A program made the translations under genes and the position numbers. 64,000 nt of DNA from Blastocystis sp. Blastoise (taxonomy: Eukaryota > Sar > Bigyra > Opalinata > Blastocystidae): positions 961,234-1,025,233 of the forward strand of contig JBBPEB010000011.1 in assembly GCA_039096225.1 (NCBI GenBank), read 5' to 3'. Below, piece after piece: positions 1-10,500 of the stretch. Under the pieces are notes generated by a model. The model was not told where the DNA came from, ran no database searches, and worked only from the letters and a program-made list of their open reading frames with translations. The stretch's first letter is position 1. Each line of letters opens with the position of its first letter.

Positions 1-481
1 ATTTAAAAGAATATTCTTATTTAAAGAAATGTACACATAGTTTGGACACTAATTGTAGATTGTTCTAGACACAAAATATAACTGAGAGTCAAATTATATC
101 ATTTAATTAATTTGTCTGGTGTTGCAACAAAATGCATTATGAAGTTGTTTTGATGCTAATAAATGTAAGATATTATAAAAATAAACATACATATTTGTTA
201 AAATATGCTTTTAATACTATTCTGAAATAATGATAGAACATAAATCATAATTTTCTAATAATGAAAACGATATGATATTGATAAAAACGTATATAGATTT
301 AAAAAAAAAACGTCTATGTTTAAATTAAACTATTGTAATGTTGACTGATAATTAATTACAATAGAATAATAGCTTAAAACAATGTGAGCAAGAAATATAC
401 TAACAAATTATATATAAAATATGAATAAAAAGTCATAAACAATAACAATAAAACAAATAAGCATACAAAAAGGGCAAATGT
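1..481. other. AT-rich non-coding region, no gene seen
   Basis: No open frame of useful length occurs on either strand, and the sequence is dominated by A/T runs such as the A run at 301-310. It lies downstream of the BAP31-like gene, so it contains that gene's 3' flank. I see no RNA gene and no mobile element. Confidence 0.6.
2..25. repeat. short near-perfect palindrome
   Basis: TTTAAA at 2-7 pairs with TTTAAA at 20-25 around a perfect 12-base palindrome, AAGAATATTCTT, at 7-18. In RNA it could form a small hairpin. It sits at the window edge, so its context is unknown and it may be chance in AT-rich DNA. Confidence 0.35.
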
Positions 482-1065
482 TTAATCGTTTTTCTTTTCT
501 TCAGAAGTTTTTTCTTCATGAGATTCTACAGATTCTTCAGTGTGTTTAGGAGAAATATGTTCTTTACTAGCTTCTCTATAGGCTTGATATTGACTGAGTA
601 ATGAAGGAAGGCATAATAATAAATAACTTAAAAGAACAGAAAGAACGTTTATAGCAATGTTTCTTTGATATTTAACTATTTTTCTTATTAAATGTTTATA
701 GTCTTTACTAGCATTTCTTCTATGATCAAGTTCAGTAAGATTATAAGCATGAGAAGCACTACTCATTTTATAGATGTTGTCTATTTAAATATACTTGTAA
801 ATATTGTTATCCAATTAAAAAAATTAATAAAAAAAAAGATAAAAAAAAACATACAAATGATATAACCAACACTTCCGATAAGAGTAACCCAATTGATAGG
901 TACAGCTTTATTTAAGAAAGCCATGTATTTCGAACGTAAAACAGCACCAATAGGTAAAGTGAGAATCAACACACCAATAAATTGGATGATATCGATAGCA
1001 ACAAAAGCAATATAATTGAGATTAAGAGCCTCAATGTTTGCAGTAACAATACGAGGAATACGCAT
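482..1065 (-). CDS. BAP31/Yet-like ER membrane protein (two exons)
   Basis: Exon 1 starts at the ATG at 1063-1065. It encodes two hydrophobic segments: one around residues 18-42 (ending in TLPIG) and one beginning near NWVTLIGSVGYII. Exon 2 (780 down to the TAA at 482) encodes a basic stretch, the motif YQRN, a third membrane segment (NVLSVLLSYLLLCLPSLL) and a charged Glu/Lys-rich tail. This order, with xQRN just before the third helix, matches the BAP31/Yet family of ER proteins that help sort and export membrane cargo. The last four residues, KKND, fit a KKxx retrieval signal; human BAP31 also ends in a KKxx motif. Two splices restore frame, both with the acceptor ending at 781: a 14-nt intron (781-794, 189 residues) or a 74-nt intron starting GTATGT (781-854, 169 residues). 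The 14-nt version keeps a full second helix but would be unusually short. Family size is usually somewhat over 200 residues. The assignment rests on topology and motifs, without a database search. Confidence 0.55.
781..854 (-). other. probable intron of the BAP31-like gene, donor uncertain
   Basis: The acceptor AAATAG ends at 781. Candidate donors are GTATGT, with its G at 854, and GTATAT, with its G at 794. Both leave one base of a codon and join in frame to AC-AAC-ATC. The longer version contains long T runs and removes most of the second membrane helix; the shorter keeps it. No GT occurs at the 36-43 nt spacing favoured elsewhere in this window. Confidence 0.45.
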
Positions 1066-1211
1066 TTTATTTTATACTCAAAGATTAAATAATTATATCA
1101 ATTTTTTTTTTTCTTCTTGAGAAGATCATGGAACTTCCAGAAGAAACACAAATTCTTTTCTCTTAGAAAAACTTCTGTTTATTATATTTGATTACTCTAT
1201 CACCAAACTGT

Positions 1212-1480
1212 ACTTTTTCAACAGGGTTTGCCATAGGCGATCCAAGTTATAATGCATTCCAAAAGTTTTTATCCTACGCCTTGAGCCACCAACAGTACCC
1301 CCTACAACTGGTTCTTTTGGGTTCTTTGTACCCCAGTAGAGTCTTCATGGCGAACCCTGAATGTAGGTTAGCGCCGAACACTAAGAAAGTTTTTCTGTAT
1401 GCCTTAAGAGTCGCAAAGTACCCATAAAAACGGTTTAAAGAACTTTTTTTCTACAAAAGAATTCTTGTGGCGGACCTTAG
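1212..1480. repeat. GC-richer island with decayed repeats of about 115-124 bp
   Basis: GC is about 43% over 1201-1440, well above the surroundings. The stretch 1262-1300 aligns with 1386-1423: AAAGTTTTT opens both and GTACCC closes both, about 27 of 38 positions matching. A second anchor, GGCGA or GGCGG, recurs at 1236, 1349 and 1468. I read this as roughly two to three diverged copies of one unit. It could be a decayed gene fragment, the remains of a mobile element, or a non-coding RNA region. No terminal repeats or transposase motifs are visible. Confidence 0.35.
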
Positions 1481-1591
1481 TTTTTCAAAAGTCAAATTTG
1501 GCCTGTATATCAACATGATTCTTTAATGAAAAAGTTGGCCTACCCTAAAAAGGCTTCTTTTCACAACATTGTTGAACTCAATAAAAACTGG

Positions 1592-1620
1592 CTCTCTAAA
1601 TATCTCAAGAGAGTTTTTTT
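1592..1620 (+). other. small stem-loop followed by a T run
   Basis: CTCTCT at 1592-1597 pairs with AGAGAG at 1608-1613 around a 10-base loop, followed directly by seven T (1614-1620). This looks like a transcript-end signal, but in an AT-rich eukaryotic genome it may be chance. I could not find convincing Pol III A and B boxes upstream. Confidence 0.2.
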
Positions 1621-1863
1621 GCTGATAAGAAATAATTCTTGGTAATTTGGTTAAGGTGTTGACAAAAAAATAAATTCTTGTGTTATTTGTTGTTCAAAGC
1701 TTAGCTGTGTATAACATAATAAAGTATTTATTTTTTTAAAAGTCAAGCATCATTTACGATACCTTTATATTTCAGAAAGAATAAACTTCGACAAATGAAA
1801 CAAAACAATACCACGTTTGAAACTATTGATTAAATCTTGCTGTTATATAAACAAATTGTATAT

Positions 1864-4280
1864 CTAATTATAGGATGTAATTGTAATTATATTTTTATAA
1901 ACTGAAACTTCTGAATTTATGGTTAAAGTTTTATATAGTTCAATGGCTCTGATGACATTATTTATGCTGTTATTAATATTGGTAATGACAGTGTCTTTAT
2001 CAGTACTAAGAACTTCTATACGAACAGAATATTGGAGATCATCCTCGTCATTAGATACTTTTATTGTTTCTGGAGAATGAACTTTTAATGTAAACAAAGG
2101 AACACGAATCGATCTAATTACAGCTCTTTCTAAATCTATCATAAAGAGACATGATAGACTTTTATGATTCATATATTTTACATTGTATGTATAATCAACA
2201 TATATATGGTTATTGGGAGGATTAATTGGTAGACAACCATAGATAATTTCTTGATTCCATTCACCCATAATTCCATTTTGAGAACATTCTTTTCCAATTC
2301 TACCACCAAGATTTTCATAAGGGCAACTAATGTACTTAATGTATCCAGTTTCGCTTGCAGGCCATGTTTCGTCTCCAAGACAATAAGCTCCATTATATGC
2401 AACATAGTCTTCAAGAGGGGTAAGATCTGTATAATGATGGAAAATTTTTGGTGACAAACTCTTTAATTGTCTAGCTAGATACTCAGTCTTAACAGCAGCA
2501 TTTTTGATTAAATCATCTTGAAATAGGACATTTGACCCAAGTCGTACATTCAATTCAACGTTATAAATATTATACTATATATGATCATAAAAGAGATAGT
2601 TAACAGAAAATTAAAAAAAAATAACATTAAAAAATACATCAATTGTTCTGTTTCTAAAAACCATAAATTCAATTTCATATAATATATATTGATAAGTTCG
2701 TAAATAAGCTCTCAATAAAGTATATTTTGCAGAATCGTCAATTGCTGTTACATAAATATTATGTAAAAGAACTCGTGAAAAGTATTCAGTATGTCCTGCA
2801 GCTGCTTCTTTTAACTCTATAAATAATAAAAACAATAGTTTTATTATATACAATTTTACTAGAATAAAAGATATAAAAATACGACAACCACGTGGATTTG
2901 GATCTTTGTTATTAAAATGACCTGTTCTGACTCCATCAACAACTTGTAGATCACATTGATATGACGTATAACCAAAATGTGTATCATTATCACATGGTTT
3001 TTGATATGTGGTTCCAATGAGCATTTCGGGTGGTGGTGGTCTTTTTGCTTCATAGATATTTGTACAGGTAACTATTTTCACACACTCATTATTGTATACA
3101 CGTTCATCTTCATTACATAATTGACAGTTAGTATTACCAGAGTCATCTCCAGACACAATTCCAAAACATAGTTGACAAGGAGAAGAACCAGTTTCAGAAT
3201 AGTACTGACCATAACAAGGATAACTTGTTTCAACAGGAGCTGAATCTGTACAAAAAGCAATTGATGTACTTTTCACAGGAGAATAAGGTCTATCTTCAGG
3301 ACACTTAAAACGTCTCCCACCACTACAATAATAACCTTCCTCACAATTAGCCTGATCTGAACGAATAGTCTCTTTAACTGTCAAAGGAATCGTATAACAG
3401 CCTGAAGAAACCTCAATTGGATAACCTGATTGTTTAGGACAGTAAACATCAACTGAACCACACTCTTTATCATGAATAGATGTACTACCACGAGGACAAT
3501 AATATCCTTCTGCACAGTATTCAACACAGTAAAGACTGGCAATTTCAGATGCTGCTAAACCGGGTTCACACAAAGCACATGCTTCAAGATTTCCTCCACA
3601 GCAATCATATCTCTGTCTTCCAGGAGGACAAACATGTCGAATTCCTTTCTCACAATAGCCACCTATAAATATGTACTTCTAAAGGAATAAAATATACCTC
3701 CTTCACAATACTCATAACCAATACTAACAGTAACAGTTTCATTATATACTTTTTGAGAAATTCTAGTTGCATATGGGATCTAAAAGCATTATTATTATAT
3801 AACAGAATAAATACTGGTATCTTAACAGAAGTTCCTCTTGGACAATAATAGTCAGTATCTGTACAAGGAAAATCATTTTTTGTATATTTTGATAATCCTA
3901 TTAGTATATTAATAAAGAATAAGATGATAATAGTAAATACCAGCAGGACATATAAAACCCATATCACATTCTCCACCACAGCCTTTTGTAGAAGTCCATT
4001 CAGAGATAGGTTGCTCGTACGTACCATAAGTACCTATAAGGTTATAATGAATAAATAAATTTATACCTGGTAAACATAATTCACATTCTTCTGTATATTC
4101 AGAATAAAAACATGCTAAAACTGATTAATAAGAAATAAAACATATTATTACTCATAGGACATTTCTCTAGTTCGTCCGGATTAACTAAAATATTATGAAA
4201 CAATAAAATAATTACATACTTTGACAATTGACTAAATTGAAAAATAAAGGGACTATTACATATAATACAAGGTATCTCAT
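1864..4280 (-). CDS. secreted cysteine-rich protein with one array-type module and two HormR-like modules (nine exons)
   Basis: Exons on the minus strand: 4280-4220, 4184-4152, 4114-4067, 4033-3941, 3897-3815, 3779-3698, 3662-2883, 2816-2638, 2574-1864. They join in frame to 689 residues ending in TAG. Residues 1-20 (MRYLVLYVIVPLFFNLVNCQ) look like a signal peptide; an upstream in-frame ATG at 4316 would add 12 residues. Residues up to about 330 are rich in Cys-Gly-Tyr motifs of the GCC2/GCC3 (ephrin-receptor-like) type. Residues 179-254 have spacing C-x3-C-x5-C-x11-C-x6-C-x31-C-x5-C-x7-C, identical to the module amplified in the neighbouring gene. Two modules resemble HormR domains: about 345-393 (C357, C370, C393) and 518-567 (C518, WP at 524-525, C537, C550, W559, C567). 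The final 120 residues are cysteine-poor and unrecognised. No C-terminal membrane helix is seen, so the protein is probably secreted or held by partners. It is the head-to-head paralogue of the giant gene starting at 4571. Confidence 0.75.
2575..4219 (-). other. eight short spliceosomal introns of the minus-strand gene
   Basis: Proposed introns and lengths: 4185-4219 (35), 4115-4151 (37; or 4121-4151, 31, with the other AG), 4034-4066 (33), 3898-3940 (43), 3780-3814 (35), 3663-3697 (35), 2817-2882 (66) and 2575-2637 (63). All run from GT (usually GTAT or GTAA) to AG (mostly TAG) and all preserve frame. Most are phase 1 and several split a glycine codon between modules. The 66-nt intron is a multiple of three and has no stop, so its retention would insert a hydrophobic stretch of 22 residues. 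The 63-nt intron contains an in-frame TAA. Confidence 0.7.
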
Positions 4281-4570
4281 GTAATGTAAATAATAAAAAT
4301 ATCCAAAATCATTCATTTCTTTTCATAAAATAATAAAGATACGTATTCATAAATATTATTGGCTGACTTTATTTCTTTTCATGTGACTTTGAGATTAGGT
4401 TTTTTCTAAATATATTCTCACGGGAATCAGCTAGAAATAGCTCAAAAAATAAAAAGTTTCTTTTCAAATACATAGAGAAAAAGTTGAAACAAGAAATTAT
4501 TATTGGAACATATTAATGTAATACAAAAATATAAAATTATATTTTTTTGCTTTAAGTTTCTTAACAAGAA
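4281..4570. promoter_or_regulatory. divergent promoter region shared by the two cysteine-rich genes
   Basis: The two genes start facing away from each other with 290 bases between their chosen ATGs, so both core promoters and 5' leaders must lie here. TGACTTT occurs twice, at 4364-4370 and 4384-4390, exactly 20 bases apart. ATTGG (an inverted CCAAT) occurs at 4358-4362 and 4502-4506. The region just before 4571 is very AT-rich. No element is assigned a function; the inference is positional. Confidence 0.5.
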
Positions 4571-7500
4571 ATGTACGTGAAATTTTTGATTTATTTATTT
4601 TTAATCATTTCGGCTTTGGGCCAAGGTATATATATTATGTTTTTTTCCTAAAATTCTTTAGAATGCTTGTATTATCCTGAAGGAGAAGGGTCAGGAGAGG
4701 TATATATTTATTAAAAAACTATTATATATATCAATAGCTTCCACCAGAGGGATATTATGCAGATCCTGTAGAGGAAGATTATTTCCCTGATTTCTATGAT
4801 ATTTGTCCGATAGGTATGACTTCTTTGTTGTATATATTAACTAATTATTATAGGTTACTATTGTACAAATGGATGTAAATACCCTTGTCCACCAACTAAT
4901 TACGGAAGTGAAGAAGGCTTGACAACATCAGAATGTAGTGGAAAGTGCAAAGAGGGTGATTATTATTTAATTTATTAATTAATAGTATATAGGTTATATT
5001 GGTAGCGACGGTCTATATATATTTAAAACAGAAAGTTGTCTAGGAAAATGCAAACAAGGCTATGCTTGCCCATACAAAGGTATATAATAAATTATTTATG
5101 ACATCAAATTTCGTTTGTTTAGGAATGACTGATAAAACAATGATACCGTGTAGCACATATGGAGAAAATTATTATTGCCCATCTGGAACAGTAAACCCTT
5201 TGAAAGTAAAAAATATATTTATATGTATATAATTCAATAAATAGGTAAGTCTGGGATATTATATAATTAAAGATACAAATAGCAATGGTATAAGCCAAAG
5301 AAAATGCGAAAAAGGTAATTATTGTATAGAAGGTATTAAATATTCTTGTCCATCTGGTTCTTATGGTAATGAAACTGGTCTTTATAATAATAATTGTAGT
5401 GGTAAATGTTTAGAAGGTTATTATTGTTTAGAAGGATCTATATCATCAATTGAAAATGAATGTGGTAATGCAAATGTATATTGTCCTTTAGGTTCTTCTT
5501 CTCCTATTAATGTTCCTTTAGGTTCTTATTCTATTCCTCTTGATGTTAATTCTACAATTCGTTCTAATTTTGTTATTTGTGAAGAAGGTAATTATTGTAT
5601 AGAAGGTATTAAATATTCTTGTCCATCTGGTTCTTATGGTAATGAAACTGGTCTTTATAATAATAATTGTAGTGGTAAATGTTTAGAAGGTTATTATTGT
5701 TTAGAAGGATCTATATCATCAATTGAAAAATGAATGTGGTAATGCAAATGTATATTGTCCTTTAGGTTCTTCTTCTCCTATTAATGTTCCTTTAGGTTCT
5801 TATTCTATTCCTCTTGATGTTAATTCTACAATTCGTTCTAATTTTGTTATTTGTGAAGAAGGTAATTATTGTATAGAAGGTATTAAATATTCTTGTCCAT
5901 CTGGTTCTTATGGTAATGAAACTGGTCTTTATAATAATAATTGTAGTGGTAAATGTTTAGAAGGTTATTATTGTTTAGAAGGATCTATATCATCAATTGA
6001 AAATGAATGTGGTAATGCAAATGTATATTGTCCTTTAGGTTCTTCTTCTCCTATTAATGTTCCTTTAGGTTCTTATTCTATTCCTCTTGATGTTAATTCT
6101 ACAATTCGTTCTAATTTTGTTATTTGTGAAGAAGGTAATTATTGTATAGAAGGTATTAAATATTCTTGTCCATCTGGTTCTTATGGTAATGAAACTGGTC
6201 TTTATAATAATAATTGTAGTGGTAAATGTTTAGAAGGTTATTATTGTTTAGAAGGATCTATATCATCAATTGAAAATGAATGTGGTAATGCAAATGTATA
6301 TTGTCCTTTAGGTTCTTCTTCTCCTATTAATGTTCCTTTAGGTTCTTATTCTATTCCTCTTGATGTTAATTCTACAATTCGTTCTAATTTTGTTATTTGT
6401 GAAGAAGGTAATTATTGTATAGAAGGTATTAAATATTCTTGTCCATCTGGTTCTTATGGTAATGAAACTGGTCTTTATAATAATAATTGTAGTGGTAAAT
6501 GTTTAGAAGGTTATTATTGTTTAGAAGGATCTATATCATCAATTGAAAATGAATGTGGTAATGCAAATGTATATTGTCCTTTAGGTTCTTCTTCTCCTAT
6601 TAATGTTCCTTTAGGTTCTTATTCTATTCCTCTTGATGTTAATTCTACAATTCGTTCTAATTTTGTTATTTGTGAAGAAGGTAATTATTGTATAGAAGGT
6701 ATTAAATATTCTTGTCCATCTGGTTCTTATGGTAATGAAACTGGTCTTTATAATAATAATTGTAGTGGTAAATGTTTAGAAGGTTATTATTGTTTAGAAG
6801 GATCTATATCATCAATTGAAAATGAATGTGGTAATGCAAATGTATATTGTCCTTTAGGTTCTTCTTCTCCTATTAATGTTCCTTTAGGTTCTTATTCTAT
6901 TCCTCTTGATGTTAATTCTACAATTCGTTCTAATTTTGTTATTTGTGAAGAAGGTAATTATTGTATAGAAGGTATTAAATATTCTTGTCCATCTGGTTCT
7001 TATGGTAATGAAACTGGTCTTTATAATAATAATTGTAGTGGTAAATGTTTAGAAGGTTATTATTGTTTAGAAGGATCTATATCATCAATTGAAAATGAAT
7101 GTGGTAATGCAAATGTATATTGTCCTTTAGGTTCTTCTTCTCCTATTAATGTTCCTTTAGGTTCTTATTCTATTCCTCTTGATGTTAATTCTACAATTCG
7201 TTCTAATTTTGTTATTTGTGAAGAAGGTAATTATTGTATAGAAGGTATTAAATATTCTTGTCCATCTGGTTCTTATGGTAATGAAACTGGTCTTTATAAT
7301 AATAATTGTAGTGGTAAATGTTTAGAAGGTTATTATTGTTTAGAAGGATCTATATCATCAATTGAAAATGAATGTGGTAATGCAAATGTATATTGTCCTT
7401 TAGGTTCTTCTTCTCCTATTAATGTTCCTTTAGGTTCTTATTCTATTCCTCTTGATGTTAATTCTACAATTCGTTCTAATTTTGTTATTTGTGAAGAAGG

Positions 7501-10500
7501 TAATTATTGTATAGAAGGTATTAAATATTCTTGTCCATCTGGTTCTTATGGTAATGAAACTGGTCTTTATAATAATAATTGTAGTGGTAAATGTTTAGAA
7601 GGTTATTATTGTTTAGAAGGATCTATATCATCAATTGAAAATGAATGTGGTAATGCAAATGTATATTGTCCTTTAGGTTCTTCTTCTCCTATTAATGTTC
7701 CTTTAGGTTCTTATTCTATTCCTCTTGATGTTAATTCTACAATTCGTTCTAATTTTGTTATTTGTGAAGAAGGTAATTATTGTATAGAAGGTATTAAATA
7801 TTCTTGTCCATCTGGTTCTTATGGTAATGAAACTGGTCTTTATAATAATAATTGTAGTGGTAAATGTTTAGAAGGTTATTATTGTTTAGAAGGATCTATA
7901 TCATCAATTGAAAATGAATGTGGTAATGCAAATGTATATTGTCCTTTAGGTTCTTCTTCTCCTATTAATGTTCCTTTAGGTTCTTATTCTATTCCTCTTG
8001 ATGTTAATTCTACAATTCGTTCTAATTTTGTTATTTGTGAAGAAGGTAATTATTGTATAGAAGGTATTAAATATTCTTGTCCATCTGGTTCTTATGGTAA
8101 TGAAACTGGTCTTTATAATAATAATTGTAGTGGTAAATGTTTAGAAGGTTATTATTGTTTAGAAGGATCTATATCATCAATTGAAAATGAATGTGGTAAT
8201 GCAAATGTATATTGTCCTTTAGGTTCTTCTTCTCCTATTAATGTTCCTTTAGGTTCTTATTCTATTCCTCTTGATGTTAATTCTACAATTCGTTCTAATT
8301 TTGTTATTTGTGAAGAAGGTAATTATTGTATAGAAGGTATTAAATATTCTTGTCCATCTGGTTCTTATGGTAATGAAACTGGTCTTTATAATAATAATTG
8401 TAGTGGTAAATGTTTAGAAGGTTATTATTGTTTAGAAGGATCTATATCATCAATTGAAAATGAATGTGGTAATGCAAATGTATATTGTCCTTTAGGTTCT
8501 TCTTCTCCTATTAATGTTCCTTTAGGTTCTTATTCTATTCCTCTTGATGTTAATTCTACAATTCGTTCTAATTTTGTTATTTGTGAAGAAGGTAATTATT
8601 GTATAGAAGGTATTAAATATTCTTGTCCATCTGGTTCTTATGGTAATGAAACTGGTCTTTATAATAATAATTGTAGTGGTAAATGTTTAGAAGGTTATTA
8701 TTGTTTAGAAGGATCTATATCATCAATTGAAAATGAATGTGGTAATGCAAATGTATATTGTCCTTTAGGTTCTTCTTCTCCTATTAATGTTCCTTTAGGT
8801 TCTTATTCTATTCCTCTTGATGTTAATTCTACAATTCGTTCTAATTTTGTTATTTGTGAAGAAGGTAATTATTGTATAGAAGGTATTAAATATTCTTGTC
8901 CATCTGGTTCTTATGGTAATGAAACTGGTCTTTATAATAATAATTGTAGTGGTAAATGTTTAGAAGGTTATTATTGTTTAGAAGGATCTATATCATCAAT
9001 TGAAAATGAATGTGGTAATGCAAATGTATATTGTCCTTTAGGTTCTTCTTCTCCTATTAATGTTCCTTTAGGTTCTTATTCTATTCCTCTTGATGTTAAT
9101 TCTACAATTCGTTCTAATTTTGTTATTTGTGAAGAAGGTAATTATTGTATAGAAGGTATTAAATATTCTTGTCCATCTGGTTCTTATGGTAATGAAACTG
9201 GTCTTTATAATAATAATTGTAGTGGTAAATGTTTAGAAGGTTATTATTGTTTAGAAGGATCTATATCATCAATTGAAAATGAATGTGGTAATGCAAATGT
9301 ATATTGTCCTTTAGGTTCTTCTTCTCCTATTAATGTTCCTTTAGGTTCTTATTCTATTCCTCTTGATGTTAATTCTACAATTCGTTCTAATTTTGTTATT
9401 TGTGAAGAAGGTAATTATTGTATAGAAGGTATTAAATATTCTTGTCCATCTGGTTCTTATGGTAATGAAACTGGTCTTTATAATAATAATTGTAGTGGTA
9501 AATGTTTAGAAGGTTATTATTGTTTAGAAGGATCTATATCATCAATTGAAAATGAATGTGGTAATGCAAATGTATATTGTCCTTTAGGTTCTTCTTCTCC
9601 TATTAATGTTCCTTTAGGTTCTTATTCTATTCCTCTTGATGTTAATTCTACAATTCGTTCTAATTTTGTTATTTGTGAAGAAGGTAATTATTGTATAGAA
9701 GGTATTAAATATTCTTGTCCATCTGGTTCTTATGGTAATGAAACTGGTCTTTATAATAATAATTGTAGTGGTAAATGTTTAGAAGGTTATTATTGTTTAG
9801 AAGGATCTATATCATCAATTGAAAATGAATGTGGTAATGCAAATGTATATTGTCCTTTAGGTTCTTCTTCTCCTATTAATGTTCCTTTAGGTTCTTATTC
9901 TATTCCTCTTGATGTTAATTCTACAATTCGTTCTAATTTTGTTATTTGTGAAGAAGGTAATTATTGTATAGAAGGTATTAAATATTCTTGTCCATCTGGT
10001 TCTTATGGTAATGAAACTGGTCTTTATAATAATAATTGTAGTGGTAAATGTTTAGAAGGTTATTATTGTTTAGAAGGATCTATATCATCAATTGAAAATG
10101 AATGTGGTAATGCAAATGTATATTGTCCTTTAGGTTCTTCTTCTCCTATTAATGTTCCTTTAGGTTCTTATTCTATTCCTCTTGATGTTAATTCTACAAT
10201 TCGTTCTAATTTTGTTATTTGTGAAGAAGGTAATTATTGTATAGAAGGTATTAAATATTCTTGTCCATCTGGTTCTTATGGTAATGAAACTGGTCTTTAT
10301 AATAATAATTGTAGTGGTAAATGTTTAGAAGGTTATTATTGTTTAGAAGGATCTATATCATCAATTGAAAATGAATGTGGTAATGCAAATGTATATTGTC
10401 CTTTAGGTTCTTCTTCTCCTATTAATGTTCCTTTAGGTTCTTATTCTATTCCTCTTGATGTTAATTCTACAATTCGTTCTAATTTTGTTATTTGTGAAGA

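Larger units (their letters stand above)
1066..1863. other. intergenic region between two minus-strand genes
   Basis: This 798-base stretch separates the start of the BAP31-like gene from the end of the cysteine-rich gene. It must hold the promoter of the first (just above 1065) and the 3' end of the second (just below 1864). Its middle part, about 1200-1480, is clearly richer in G and C than its surroundings and is listed separately. The plus-strand open frame 1188-1427 (79 codons, TTG start) is not convincing as a gene. Confidence 0.5.

Noticed and set aside
1188-1427. Plus-strand open frame of 79 codons
   Set aside because: It begins at TTG, has no recognisable domain, and overlaps a decayed repeat island. 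Internal similarity (FLSYAL and FLYAL) follows the DNA repeat rather than a protein fold.
1592-1620. Pol III transcript (tRNA-like or small RNA) ending at the T run
   Set aside because: No convincing A or B box and no cloverleaf could be drawn upstream. The hairpin plus T run is kept only as a low-confidence feature.
2178-3668. Several short open frames overlapping the minus-strand cysteine-rich gene on both strands
   Set aside because: They are out-of-frame shadows with no domain content. The spliced nine-exon model accounts for this region.
3650-4027. A separate 125-residue minus-strand membrane protein
   Set aside because: Its hydrophobic parts come from reading through AT-rich introns at 3898-3940, 3780-3814 and 3663-3697. 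Splicing replaces them with cysteine-rich modules in frame.
5726-5733. Programmed ribosomal frameshift or TGA recoding
   Set aside because: The extra A occurs in only one of about 215 copies, there is no conserved slippery or structured signal, and a TAA follows three codons after the TGA in the same frame.
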